This document shows positions 16,290 through 24,854 of a DNA stretch of 64,000 nucleotides, piece by piece. The stretch's first letter is position 1; each line of letters begins with the position of its first letter. The DNA is taken from positions 173,623-237,622 of the forward strand of contig CAZTDD010000002.1 in NCBI GenBank assembly GCA_964612675.1, given 5' to 3'. The stretch is from CAZTDD01 sp964612675. GTDB lineage: Bacteria > Hinthialibacterota > Hinthialibacteria > Hinthialibacterales > JAKPRU01. The notes beneath the pieces are model-generated. The model saw nothing but the letters and a program-made list of their open reading frames with translations, had not been told where the DNA came from and ran no database searches. Position numbers and translations under genes: made by a program.

Positions 16290-17372
16290 ATGGAATCGGT
16301 CCGAGTCGGTTTGGTCGGTTCGGGATTTGTCTCTGAAATTCATGCTCAAGCACTCTCTGGCGTGAAGGGCGCTACCCTTCTCGCTGCGGCGTCTCCGACG
16401 AAGAGTCATATCGAGGCATTCGCAGCAAGGCACCGGATCCCTCATTACTTCACCGACTATCGGCAGATGCTCGAACTGCGTGAGCTGGACCTGATTGTCC
16501 TCGGCCTTCCGAACGATTTGCATTGTCAAGTCGTTCTCGATGCCGCCTCTGCCGGTAAACACATCGTTTGCGAAAAGCCTCTCTGTCTCAACCTTCGGGA
16601 AGCGGACCGGATGATCGATGCCTGCAAAGACGCAAATGTCAAATTGATGTATGCCGAAGAGCTGTGTTTCGCCCCGAAATACGTGCGGCTCAAGCAGCTG
16701 ATCAAGGAAGGGGCGCTCGGGGAAATCTATCTGGTGAAACAGAGCGAAAAACATGATGGGCCCCACACGCCCTGGTTTTGGGACGTCAATCGTTCAGGCG
16801 GTGGCGTAACGATGGATATGGGATGTCATGCCTTCGAATTCTTTCGTTGGCTACTCGGCAAACCGAACGTCGTTGATATTTACGCCGACATGAAGCAGGT
16901 GGCCCACGGTGGGAGAACAGAAGGGGACGACAACAGTCTGTTGGTGGTTACTTTTGAAAACGGAGCGACCGGAATCGCCGAAGAGAGCTGGGCCAAGAAG
17001 GGCGGCATGGACGATTGCGCCGAACTGCACGGCACCGACGGCGTGGCATATGCCGACCTGCTTCGAGGAAATTCCATTTTGACATACAGCGACACGGGAT
17101 ATGGCTACGCCGTGGAAAAGGCGAGTTCAACCAGAGGTTGGTCGTTCACGATATACGAAGAGGTCTGGAACTACGGGTTCCCGCAAGAAATGCAGCACTT
17201 TGTCGATTGCGTACGTGAAGACAATGAACCGCTCGAAACCGGTGAGGATGGACGCGCTGTACTGGAGATGGTTTTCGCTGCATATCGCTCGGCTGCGGAG
17301 GGAAGAAAAATATCGCTCCCGTATACCTCGGATGACGACCGCCCAATCGATTCCTGGTTGGCCGCACGTTGA
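16290..17372 (+). CDS. Gfo/Idh/MocA-family oxidoreductase
   Basis: A 360-residue NAD(P)-dependent sugar or inositol oxidoreductase. The N-terminal Rossmann fold opens VRVGLVGSGFVSEIHAQAL and has the family motif CEKPLCLNLREADRMI (about residues 94-109). The C-terminal alpha/beta domain has GGGVTMDMGCHAFEFFRWLLG, containing the DxGxH-type catalytic segment. The start at 16290 is favoured by GGAGG six bases upstream over ATG 16266. The substrate is unknown. It is followed by a repeat and endonuclease V. Confidence 0.88.
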   Translation: MESVRVGLVGSGFVSEIHAQALSGVKGATLLAAASPTKSHIEAFAARHRIPHYFTDYRQMLELRELDLIVLGLPNDLHCQVVLDAASAGKHIVCEKPLCLNLREADRMIDACKDANVKLMYAEELCFAPKYVRLKQLIKEGALGEIYLVKQSEKHDGPHTPWFWDVNRSGGGVTMDMGCHAFEFFRWLLGKPNVVDIYADMKQVAHGGRTEGDDNSLLVVTFENGATGIAEESWAKKGGMDDCAELHGTDGVAYADLLRGNSILTYSDTGYGYAVEKASSTRGWSFTIYEEVWNYGFPQEMQHFVDCVREDNEPLETGEDGRAVLEMVFAAYRSAAEGRKISLPYTSDDDRPIDSWLAAR

Positions 17373-17410
17373 CATTATGTCACCGAGTTCAGGACAAACG
17401 AGCTTTTCAC

Positions 17411-17436
17411 GGGAGGGCGAAGCTCCCGCTGAGCCG
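17411..17436 (+). repeat. Solo arm of the GGGAGGGCGAAGC repeat
   Basis: 26 bases identical to the left arm of the perfect palindrome at 61985-62054. Here only one arm is present, between the oxidoreductase and endonuclease V genes. Confidence 0.7.
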
Positions 17437-17477
17437 CTGACACTTCCATTCGTAGTGAAGAAACACCGGAGCACGAA

Positions 17478-18167
17478 ATGTCGCCGATTGACACAAAACC
17501 GCTCGCCGCTGAGCAGAAGCGTCTCGCCTCGCGAGTCAGTTTGCAGAACGACCTGCCGCCTTGGAAAGAAATTCGAACGGTGGCCGGCTGTGACGTTTCC
17601 TGCCGAATGCACGGGAAGGTCGGCTTTGGGGCGGTTGTTGTACTTTCGTATCCTACGATGGAGGTGATTGAGGAGCAGACGCATATCGATGGACTGGATT
17701 TTCCGTACATCCCCGGATTTCTGTCGTTTCGGGAACTGCCGCTTATTATGGAATGTTGGCGTAAACTTGTAGTAAAGCCGGATGTGGTCATTTGCGATGC
17801 CCAGGGAATCGCGCATCCGCGTCGGATCGGTCTCGCTGCTCATTTCGGGGTTGAAAGCGGCGCTGTGACCGTCGGTTGCGCTAAATCACTGCTTGTGGGG
17901 CAGTATCGTGAGCCCGGCTACCGTCGAGGCTGCCGGACGGCGTTGCGTCTAAACGGAGAGAAGATCGGTGAGGTTGTCCGGACACGGGACGGGGTTAAAC
18001 CTCTGTTTGTCAGTCCGGGGCATCGGATCGATTTCGATCATGCGTCAAAACTCGTGCTTCGTTTGGCGTCACGGTTCCGTCAATCCGAGCCGATTCGTGC
18101 AGCCCATAGGCTGGTCAATGAGCTGCGCGAACAGTGTGACCCTATCGGCGGTCGAGGAGAATCATGA
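17478..18167 (+). CDS. nfi: Endonuclease V (deoxyinosine 3' endonuclease)
   Basis: A 229-residue repair nuclease that nicks DNA near deoxyinosine. Family motifs are in order: VAGCDVSCR with the first metal-binding Asp, FPYIPGFLSFRELP with the wedge region, DAQGIAHPRRIGLAAHFGV with the second Asp, VGCAKSLLVGQY, and SPGHRIDFDHASKL. The length is typical. Its TGA overlaps the ATG of the YihY gene (ATGA at 18164-18167), so the two are translationally coupled. Confidence 0.94.
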   Translation: MSPIDTKPLAAEQKRLASRVSLQNDLPPWKEIRTVAGCDVSCRMHGKVGFGAVVVLSYPTMEVIEEQTHIDGLDFPYIPGFLSFRELPLIMECWRKLVVKPDVVICDAQGIAHPRRIGLAAHFGVESGAVTVGCAKSLLVGQYREPGYRRGCRTALRLNGEKIGEVVRTRDGVKPLFVSPGHRIDFDHASKLVLRLASRFRQSEPIRAAHRLVNELREQCDPIGGRGES

Positions 18168-19537
18168 AACCGAAGGAATGGACTCGCATACTGAAGCAGC
18201 GATGGCGGCAGCTGGAATCGTTTCTCCGCAGGGATCTGTGGGTGGAACGTCCGAGCGATCATGTCAGACCGTGGCTGCAAGGGTCGTTGCGTTTCTTTAT
18301 TCTTGTTGCGCGCGAATTCCGGCGGGACGATCTGTTGACACGCGCCTCCGCATTGACCTACATCGCTCTGCTCGCGCTGGTTCCGATTTTGACCGTGATG
18401 TTTGTCGCATTTCGCGGACTCGAACTCGACAGAATTGAAGACGATCTGATCGAAAAAGTCTTTGTCAATCTGCAATTGGATACGGTCGTCACAAGCGAGG
18501 CGGTCAAATCGGTGGGCACCTTTATTCGTGAAACGGTGAACGAGATCAACTTCAAAGCCTTGGGAGTGGCGGGTTTGCTGGGACTGATTTTTACCTCCGT
18601 GATGGCCATCGGAAGCGTCGAGGAGTCATTCAACCGTATATGGAGCGTAACGAAGGGAAGAAGTATTTGGCGGCGATTCAGCGACTATCTCAGCGTGTTG
18701 ATCGTTGGTCCGCTGCTTGTCTTTTTTACATTGACTCAGAGTGTGCAGCTGGTAAAGCGCGTGGTCGGTGACACGTTCGGGTTCGTCGGTTTTGCATTGA
18801 GTGTTGGCAACATCATTGTGTCCCACCTCGGGCCGCTGCTGATTTCGACCTTGGCATTCACTTTTGTGTACATTTTCCTGCCGTATACACGGGTCAAATT
18901 GACTTCGGCGCTGTTCGGCGGTTTTCTCGCCGGGCTTCTGTGGCACATTTCCCAGTGGGCGTATGTTGAGTTTCAGATCGGCGTTGCGCGATACAGCGCC
19001 CTGTATGGAACCCTTTCCGCATTGCCCATATTCCTCGTCTGGCTTTTCTTGAGTTGGGTGATCCTGCTGCTGGGAGCGGAGGCGACCTATTGTTTTCAGC
19101 ACTATCGTCGGCTATCGAGAGAGTTCTTGGACGTCGAACTGTCCGAGCAGGATCGGGAATCGGTAGCAATGTGGATTACCGCCCGTGTGATTGAATCGTT
19201 TGTTTTGAACAAGCCGCGATGGACCGTCACGCGACTGAGCGACGCCCTTCATTTGCGAGATAGTGTCACAGCAGAGATTGTTGAACCTTTAATCGAGCGA
19301 AACATACTGGCTTTCTTGTCGGGCGAGCAAGGAGAACTTGTTCCCGGACACGATCCTTCCGCCATTCGCTTATCCGACGTGGTCCAAGCGATGCGAACAA
19401 AAGGCGACCGAATCTCCGATCAGATGCCCGATGAACTGTACCAACGCGTCGTTCATATCGAGGATCGGCTTACACGACTGGGAACGGAGGAGGCGGATCG
19501 ATCATTTTTGGATTTGATACAGGATTCGGCGAAGTGA
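18164..19537 (+). CDS. YihY/BrkB-family inner-membrane protein
   Basis: A 457-residue protein. After about 50 soluble residues the YihY core begins with DDLLTRASALTYIALLALVPILTVMF; six hydrophobic helices can be counted to about residue 300, including the motif LWHISQWAYVEFQIGVARYSALYGTLSALPIFLVWLFLSWVILLLGAEATY. A cytoplasmic C-terminal part (about residues 320-457) resembles a winged helix. The family was once called RNase BN in error; its transport or other function is unsettled. It is coupled to nfi upstream and followed closely by a permease gene. Confidence 0.9.
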   Translation: MKPKEWTRILKQRWRQLESFLRRDLWVERPSDHVRPWLQGSLRFFILVAREFRRDDLLTRASALTYIALLALVPILTVMFVAFRGLELDRIEDDLIEKVFVNLQLDTVVTSEAVKSVGTFIRETVNEINFKALGVAGLLGLIFTSVMAIGSVEESFNRIWSVTKGRSIWRRFSDYLSVLIVGPLLVFFTLTQSVQLVKRVVGDTFGFVGFALSVGNIIVSHLGPLLISTLAFTFVYIFLPYTRVKLTSALFGGFLAGLLWHISQWAYVEFQIGVARYSALYGTLSALPIFLVWLFLSWVILLLGAEATYCFQHYRRLSREFLDVELSEQDRESVAMWITARVIESFVLNKPRWTVTRLSDALHLRDSVTAEIVEPLIERNILAFLSGEQGELVPGHDPSAIRLSDVVQAMRTKGDRISDQMPDELYQRVVHIEDRLTRLGTEEADRSFLDLIQDSAK

Positions 19538-19543
19538 GACACC

Positions 19544-20512
19544 GTGATCGAGTGGATTCAAGATCAATTTGGAGTATTCCAGGGGACCTATACGTACAGA
19601 ATTGTACTGACCGCGTGGGACCTTTTCGTTACGCTTTGGCTTCCCTTGCTGATCGGGCTCGCGTTGACCGCAACCATCATGGTCTCCGTTTCCGCGGAGA
19701 CCGTCCGGAAGTTGCTTTCAGGTAACCGTTGGTGGGCCATCATAACGGCAACCTTACTTGGCACTGTGTCGCCCTTGTGTACTTATCTTGCGATTCCACT
19801 GGTTGCGATTCTACTCCGTGCCGGTTTACCTCCGGGACCGCTTACCGCCTTTCTCTTTTCATCGCCGCTAATGAACCCGACGTTGTTTTCATTGACCTGG
19901 GGCGCTCTCGGGCTGCCGATGGCGATGGCGCGGCTGGTGGCCGCTGTTTTGATCGGTCTCTGCGCGGGGATTGTGGTTGAGGAACTCTTGCGCCGCGGCT
20001 GGTTTTCGTTTGCGTCGATTGGCGACACACAGCTCGAACGCCGTCTCGAAAGGCATCGAACACCCGGCGGACCTTACTGGAAACGCTGGCTCGGGTCGTT
20101 TTTTCATCTTGGATGGTTTACCGGGAAGTATTTCTTCTTGGCATTGATTTTAGCCGCTGCTGTAAAAGAACTGATTCCAATTGAGTGGGTGATGAGCGTT
20201 CTTGGACGGCAGCATTCTTACTCCATCGTTCTGGGCATGGCGATGGGCGTTCCTCTTTATGCCTGTGGCGGCGGGACAATCCCATTTATCAAGGTCCTGA
20301 GCGATATGGGCATGGATCCGGGCGCTTGCCTGGCGTTTTTCGTCTCCGGCCCCGCCACCAAAGTGCCGACTCTGGCGGCAATGTCGGCCACATTGAAAGG
20401 TCGATTCTTGACCTTCTATCTTATCCTCATGCTGGGAGCCGCCTTGGTGTTCGGCTTCATCTACAGTCCGCTGGCCTGGGCGTGTGGCTGGGGCTCGACG
20501 ATTGGCTATTAG
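19544..20512 (+). CDS. DUF318/ArsP-like permease
   Basis: A 322-residue polytopic membrane protein of the UPF0718/ArsP type. The first conserved block is VSPLCTYLAIPLVAILLRAGLPPGPLTAFLFSSPLMNP, and the second has YACGGGTIPFIKVLSDMGMDPGACLAFFVSGPATK. About eight transmembrane segments flank a cytoplasmic loop with LERRLERHRTPGG. Some relatives export organoarsenicals; no arsenic genes are near, so the substrate is open. The start is GTG at 19544, six bases after the YihY stop codon. Confidence 0.8.
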   Translation: MIEWIQDQFGVFQGTYTYRIVLTAWDLFVTLWLPLLIGLALTATIMVSVSAETVRKLLSGNRWWAIITATLLGTVSPLCTYLAIPLVAILLRAGLPPGPLTAFLFSSPLMNPTLFSLTWGALGLPMAMARLVAAVLIGLCAGIVVEELLRRGWFSFASIGDTQLERRLERHRTPGGPYWKRWLGSFFHLGWFTGKYFFLALILAAAVKELIPIEWVMSVLGRQHSYSIVLGMAMGVPLYACGGGTIPFIKVLSDMGMDPGACLAFFVSGPATKVPTLAAMSATLKGRFLTFYLILMLGAALVFGFIYSPLAWACGWGSTIGY

Positions 20513-20557
20513 TTGGGAATCTCTCGATGATGGGGTTTCGGGGAGAAGCAAGGCTAC

Positions 20558-20603
20558 TGAATCACGAAAACACGAAGGAGCACGAAGGCACGAAAAAGAA
20601 AAC
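20558..20603 (+). repeat. CACGAAAACACGAAG repeat, copy 1
   Basis: 46 bases beginning TGAATCACGAAAACACGAAG. A copy with 44 of 46 identities in the same orientation lies at 23864-23909. The pair brackets the SUMF1-fold gene. Confidence 0.85.
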
Positions 20604-20714
20604 AAAACCGGGAAAAGAACCAATATACAACAGAGACGTATGTTTTTTTGTGCTTTTTCAGTTCTTCCGGCTTGTTTCCCCCACCATGACTCGGCTAGAC
20701 ACCCTTAAGCTTCT

Positions 20715-20743
20715 GCACGATGATTTCCGATTAGTCATCGTGC
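20715..20743 (+). terminator. Hairpin upstream of the SUMF1 gene
   Basis: GCACGATGA (20715-20723) and TCATCGTGC (20735-20743) form a perfect 9-bp stem with an 11-nt loop. It could terminate the permease transcript. No clean T-tract follows. Confidence 0.4.
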
Positions 20744-20784
20744 GGTCTTAGCTCCGCCCATCCACCATGAGAAAGTGAGACATC

Positions 20785-23184
20785 GTGAAGCACACCATTC
20801 CGTTTGCATTTCTTTTTCTTCTTGCGCTGCCATCCTCAAGTCAAAACACCGGAATCCTCTTGACTCCCGAACGTGTATTCACCTTCGACTCTGCGAACGA
20901 ATTCACCGAGTATCCCGGCGGATTCGACGGGGCGGAAGCCGGGTCTGTAGAGGTAGGCGAGATTCCGGCAGATCCGAATGCTCTGAGTGACGGGCAGGGA
21001 GCCACGATCACTGTTGCCCCAGGCCAAGTTGAGCTGTTGATGTTTCCGTCGCTGGAGGTCAGAGACCATGTGGCGCTTTTCCGCGTGTCCGTTCAATCAA
21101 ACGGGCCGGGAGCGGCGGTGGCGTTGGCGGCGTTGGATGGGTCAATGGACGGCTCCATTGGCACAAATATCCCTGCCAACAGCAGCATCTTCCAAGGCAA
21201 TTACCAGCGCTTGGTTCTCCTGTATGAGCCACCGGGCACAAACATCATTCCGGTGATTCAAGTCGCGAACATGGCCGGTGAGCAGCCGGTTTCCATTTAT
21301 GTCGACAATCTGGAGGTTCTGTTGATCCCCAGAGGTGAGACTATCCCAACGGACCTATTGTACGGGAGCAGAGCCGAGGAACCGATACCCGGCGAAACCA
21401 TCACCATCCCCCTCGATCTCCCTGAAGATGCGAAACCGCTGGAAATGGTCTTGATCCCGGCGGGGACGTTCACCATGGGCTCGCCGGAGGATGAGCAGGG
21501 TCGCTTTGACGAGACACAGCATGAGGTGACGATCAGCCGGGATTTCTATATCGGGAAGTATGAGGTGACGAACGCGCAGTTCCGCGCTTTCCGGCCGGAC
21601 CATGACAGCATGGATTACGATGGCCTTAGCCTCAATGGAAACGATCAACCGGTTGTGTACGTGAGTTGGCATGATGCGGTAGCGTTCTGTGAATGGCTGT
21701 CGGCGGAAACGGGGACTGAATTTCGGTTGCCTACCGAATCGGAATGGGAATATGCATGCCGTGCAGGGACGACAACGCGGCGGTACTGGGGCGATGACCT
21801 CAATGAAGACCAGGCGTGCGGGTATGCGAATGTGGCTGACCAGACGGCCAAGAGCAGATGGTCGAATGGGACGGTGTTTAATTGTGATGATGGTCATCCC
21901 GTCACGGCTCCGGTTGGCCGGTTCCGACCGAATGATTTCGGTCTGTACGATATGCTCGGTAACGTTGGGGAATGGTGTCAGGACTGGAACGGCACTTATC
22001 CATCAGGTCCAATAGTTGATCCAGTTGGTCAACCAAGTGGCTTTCACCGCGTCCTCCGCGGGGGGAGTTGGCTCAGCCCGGGGGGCGTACGATCGGCGAA
22101 CCGGGCCGGCGCGTTGCCTGGCGCCAAGGACGCCATCCTCGGGTTTCGGTTAGTGTTAGTTTCTTCTCAGACTCCGTCTTCCAAGCCGACGCCGACAGCG
22201 ACCCCGACCAACACGCCGACCCCCACGGCAACCCCACTACCCGATGATTCGAGTAGGGAGTCGATAACGATTCCCCTCGATATCCCTGAAGATGCGAAGC
22301 CGCTGGAAATGGTCTTGATCCCGGCGGGGACATTCATGATGGGATCACCTGAGGATGAGAGGGGAAGGTATGACGTTTATGACTGGCCGCCGCATAAAGT
22401 GACCATTAGCCAGGATTTCTATATAGGCAAATATGAGGTGACGCAGGCCCAATGGGAAGCACTGATGAGCGACAATCCAGCTACCGGCATGAGCGACAAT
22501 CCGGCTACCGGCAGGGGGGAAGGAGATGATTATCCCGTTTATAAGGTGAGCTGGATTGATTGCCAGACGTTTATTGAGGAGTTGAATGAACTAGGCCACG
22601 GAACATTTCGTTTGCCGACGGAAGCAGAATGGGAGTACGCATGCCGCGCGGGAACAACCACGAGATTTTCGTTTGGGGATGCACTGGAGTGCCCCGACTA
22701 CACAACTTCCTACGATCCGCCGACTCCGTTGTACTGCGAGTTGGCCGACCAGTACATGTGGTGGAGTGGCAATAATAGTCCGTACGGGGCAAACGTGGTC
22801 GGGCTCAAGTCACCGAATCCCTGGGGACTCTATGACATGCACGGCAATATCAGCGAGTGGTGTTCGGACTGGTGGGAGGAATCGTACAGCAAAGCGGACC
22901 AAGTCGACCCGGCCGGTCCGGAGTCGGGCTCGTACCGCGTAATTCGCAGTGGTTCCTGGCTCGGTGATGCCGGGGGGTGTCGATCCGCGAGCCGCAACTA
23001 CGCGTGGCCTGATCGGGGAGCGGGGGTATCAACATCGGTTTGCGTGTTATCCTTTCCCGGGCTCCTTCGTCGGCTCCGAACCCGACACCAACCCTTACGC
23101 CCACTCCCGGCGACTTCACAGGCGAAACCGTCACCGTCCCCCTCGATCTTCCCGAAGACGTCAAGCCGCTGGAGATGGTTTTAA
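20785..23184 (+). CDS. Secreted SUMF1-fold (formylglycine-generating-enzyme-like) protein, modules 1-2, frameshifted
   Basis: A 799-residue frame. A signal peptide (MKHTIPFAFLFLLALPSSS, GTG start at 20785) leads to a beta domain (to about residue 195). Then comes a first SUMF1 module (about 205-455; LEMVLIPAGTFTMGSPEDEQGR, RLPTESEWEYACRAGTTTR, NVGEWCQDW, LRGGSW), a TPTATPTNTPTPTATP linker and a second module (about 490-745). The Cys pair of active formylglycine-generating enzymes is not at its place (RGGSWLSPGGVRSANR), so a non-catalytic, carbohydrate- or protein-binding role is likely. The frame is disrupted within the G-run 23022-23026: the last about 50 residues are out-of-frame, and the true continuation is the next entry. 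Confidence 0.8.
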   Translation: MKHTIPFAFLFLLALPSSSQNTGILLTPERVFTFDSANEFTEYPGGFDGAEAGSVEVGEIPADPNALSDGQGATITVAPGQVELLMFPSLEVRDHVALFRVSVQSNGPGAAVALAALDGSMDGSIGTNIPANSSIFQGNYQRLVLLYEPPGTNIIPVIQVANMAGEQPVSIYVDNLEVLLIPRGETIPTDLLYGSRAEEPIPGETITIPLDLPEDAKPLEMVLIPAGTFTMGSPEDEQGRFDETQHEVTISRDFYIGKYEVTNAQFRAFRPDHDSMDYDGLSLNGNDQPVVYVSWHDAVAFCEWLSAETGTEFRLPTESEWEYACRAGTTTRRYWGDDLNEDQACGYANVADQTAKSRWSNGTVFNCDDGHPVTAPVGRFRPNDFGLYDMLGNVGEWCQDWNGTYPSGPIVDPVGQPSGFHRVLRGGSWLSPGGVRSANRAGALPGAKDAILGFRLVLVSSQTPSSKPTPTATPTNTPTPTATPLPDDSSRESITIPLDIPEDAKPLEMVLIPAGTFMMGSPEDERGRYDVYDWPPHKVTISQDFYIGKYEVTQAQWEALMSDNPATGMSDNPATGRGEGDDYPVYKVSWIDCQTFIEELNELGHGTFRLPTEAEWEYACRAGTTTRFSFGDALECPDYTTSYDPPTPLYCELADQYMWWSGNNSPYGANVVGLKSPNPWGLYDMHGNISEWCSDWWEESYSKADQVDPAGPESGSYRVIRSGSWLGDAGGCRSASRNYAWPDRGAGVSTSVCVLSFPGLLRRLRTRHQPLRPLPATSQAKPSPSPSIFPKTSSRWRWF
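22465..22512 (+). repeat. 24-bp tandem duplication inside the SUMF1 gene
   Basis: Two adjacent 24-base units (22465-22488 and 22489-22512) differing at one base, encoding MSDNPATG twice. It is a young in-frame insertion in a surface loop of the second module. Confidence 0.9.
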
Positions 23185-23855
23185 TCTCGGCTGGGACATT
23201 CATGATGGGCTCGCCGGAGGATGAGCACGGTCGACATGATGATGAAATCCGGCATGAGGTGACAATCAGCCGAGATTTCTATATGGGCAAGTACGAGGTG
23301 ACACAAGCGCAATGGGAAGTGGTCATGTGGAACAATCCCTCTGATTACCAGGATATGCCGAACCACCCCGTGGAGCCACTCTCATGGCATGATTGCCGGG
23401 ACTTTATCGAGAAATTGAACGAAATGAGTTTGGTGTCTGGGGAATTCCGGTTGCCGACGGAGGCGGAGTGGGAGTACGCATGCCGCGCAGGAACGACGAC
23501 ACGATACTACTGGGGCGACGATCCGGAATACACAGAGGCTGAGGGGTATGCGTCGTATCTTCCAGATGACAGCGGCCAGCGTACAAAGGAAGTCGGTCAG
23601 AAACTGCCGAACGCGTGGGGCCTATACGACATGAGCGGGAATGTGTGGGAGTGGTGCCAAGATTGGCGCGGAGAATATCCAACCGGTCCTGTAGTCGATC
23701 CGATCGGTCCACAAAGCGGCACGCACCGCATCATGCGCGGCGGCTCTCCGACGTTTCACCCGTGGCCGATTCGCTCGGCGAACCGGGTTGGGGGCGGACC
23801 CAATAACGCATACGAGCGCACCGGATTGCGATTGGTGCTTTCCCGGGTTCCATGA
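23040..23855 (+). CDS. SUMF1-fold module 3 (continuation after frameshift)
   Basis: An open frame (the TTG at 23040 is only nominal) that begins with the normal end of module 2 (GLRVILSRAP), then a NPTPTLTPTPG linker and a complete third SUMF1 module: LEMVLISAGTFMMGSPEDEHGRH, RLPTEAEWEYACRAGTTTRYYWG, NVWEWCQDW, MRGGS, GLRLVLSRVP. It lacks its own RBS. One additional G in 23022-23026 would fuse it to the preceding frame as a single protein of about 1023 residues. This is either a sequencing/assembly error in a homopolymer or a real decay event. Confidence 0.75.
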   Translation: MRVILSRAPSSAPNPTPTLTPTPGDFTGETVTVPLDLPEDVKPLEMVLISAGTFMMGSPEDEHGRHDDEIRHEVTISRDFYMGKYEVTQAQWEVVMWNNPSDYQDMPNHPVEPLSWHDCRDFIEKLNEMSLVSGEFRLPTEAEWEYACRAGTTTRYYWGDDPEYTEAEGYASYLPDDSGQRTKEVGQKLPNAWGLYDMSGNVWEWCQDWRGEYPTGPVVDPIGPQSGTHRIMRGGSPTFHPWPIRSANRVGGGPNNAYERTGLRLVLSRVP

Positions 23856-23863
23856 TGCACCGT

Positions 23864-23909
23864 TGAATCACGAAAACACGAAGAAGCACGAAGGCACGAA
23901 GAAGAAAAC
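23864..23909 (+). repeat. CACGAAAACACGAAG repeat, copy 2
   Basis: The partner of 20558-20603, starting nine bases after the SUMF1 stop. Confidence 0.85.
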
Positions 23910-23949
23910 GCCACCTTTTGGAGTGCGGTGGCTCCGACACCGCTTTGTC

Positions 23950-24648
23950 TCAGTACGGCGACGCGGCCTCGAGTAGGAATTGATTATCGGGGTTTCGGGA
24001 CTCGCCGCCGCTGGTCACACGAATCGCGGCGGGGTCGTTGATCGGACAAACCGACTCGCATATACCGCATCCTACGCACAGATCCGGATCGACATACGGC
24101 CGTTTAAAGATTTTCGTTGTCCCATCGCGCAGGACAACCTCTTCTTCTTTGGCGAAAATCGCCTTCTCCGGAGTCGGACAGTGCTCCTCACAAACAATGC
24201 AGTCGGTATCGTACGCCCACGGAAGACAGCGAGTGGTGACGAAATGGGCTGTGCCCATCTTGACCTCGTGCTTCTCCTCCATGGTCAGTTCTTCGATTGC
24301 GCCTGTCGGACAGACCTGGCCGCAAAGTGTGCAGTTGTACTCGCAATACCCGATACGCGGGATCAGAACAGGTGTCCATAGCTCCGCCACGCCGCCCTGC
24401 AAAGTCGCCGGATGAAGCGCATTCTCCGGACAGACCCTCATACATTCGCCGCACCGGATGCATTTCCGCAGAAACTCGTCCTCCGGCAGCGCTCCCGGCG
24501 GGCGGATCAGCTCAGGACTGAAGGTCTTCCCCTGTGTCACAGGAGACACCTTCAGGAGAAGCGCTGTTGCCGCTCCCGCCGCGCCGGCGGTCAGAATCGA
24601 CCTGCGGCTGAGCTTTGTTTTGGGTCTACGTTTTGCTTTTTTCGCCAT
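23950..24648 (-). CDS. NapG/MauM-like exported ferredoxin
   Basis: A 232-residue protein. The N-terminus has a twin-arginine signal (LSRRSILTAGAAGAATALLL). Four cysteine clusters follow: CIRCGECMRVCP, CEYNCTLCGQVCP, CIVCEEHCP and CVGCGICESVCP, enough for up to four [4Fe-4S] clusters, as in NapG. It is predicted to act on the periplasmic side as an electron carrier taking electrons from the NapH-like membrane protein encoded upstream. No nitrate reductase or methylamine genes are in the window, so the terminal acceptor is unknown. Confidence 0.85.
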   Translation of the reverse strand: MAKKAKRRPKTKLSRRSILTAGAAGAATALLLKVSPVTQGKTFSPELIRPPGALPEDEFLRKCIRCGECMRVCPENALHPATLQGGVAELWTPVLIPRIGYCEYNCTLCGQVCPTGAIEELTMEEKHEVKMGTAHFVTTRCLPWAYDTDCIVCEEHCPTPEKAIFAKEEEVVLRDGTTKIFKRPYVDPDLCVGCGICESVCPINDPAAIRVTSGGESRNPDNQFLLEAASPY

Positions 24649-24749
24649 CGTTCTCTACAACAGAGTCCATTTTCGTTATGGCGAGCCTCGAACCGGCGGT
24701 ACCAGAGATTTGAGAAAGAAAATCCGACTGTTCACAGCTCGTTAGTTCA

Positions 24750-24836
24750 CCGTCATCGCGAGCGAAGCGTGGCGATCTCTTCGTTGCGTGCCCCAACGGC
24801 GAGATTCCCACGTCGCTCCGCTCCTCGGAATGACGG
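24750..24836 (+). repeat. Dispersed palindromic repeat, copy 2
   Basis: A match to 15030-15115 in the same orientation; the ends CCGTCATCGCGAGCGAA and CTCGGAATGACGG are identical. It sits in the 206-base gap between the NapG-like and NapH-like genes of a probable operon. Confidence 0.8.
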
Positions 24837-24854
24837 ATTCGGTCGCAATGACGG

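Noticed and set aside
20785..23184. Programmed frameshifting in the SUMF1 gene
   Set aside because: No slippery heptamer in phase; a lost G in a homopolymer explains it better.
20785..23855. Active formylglycine-generating enzyme
   Set aside because: The catalytic Cys pair is not at its position in any module and no sulfatase is adjacent.
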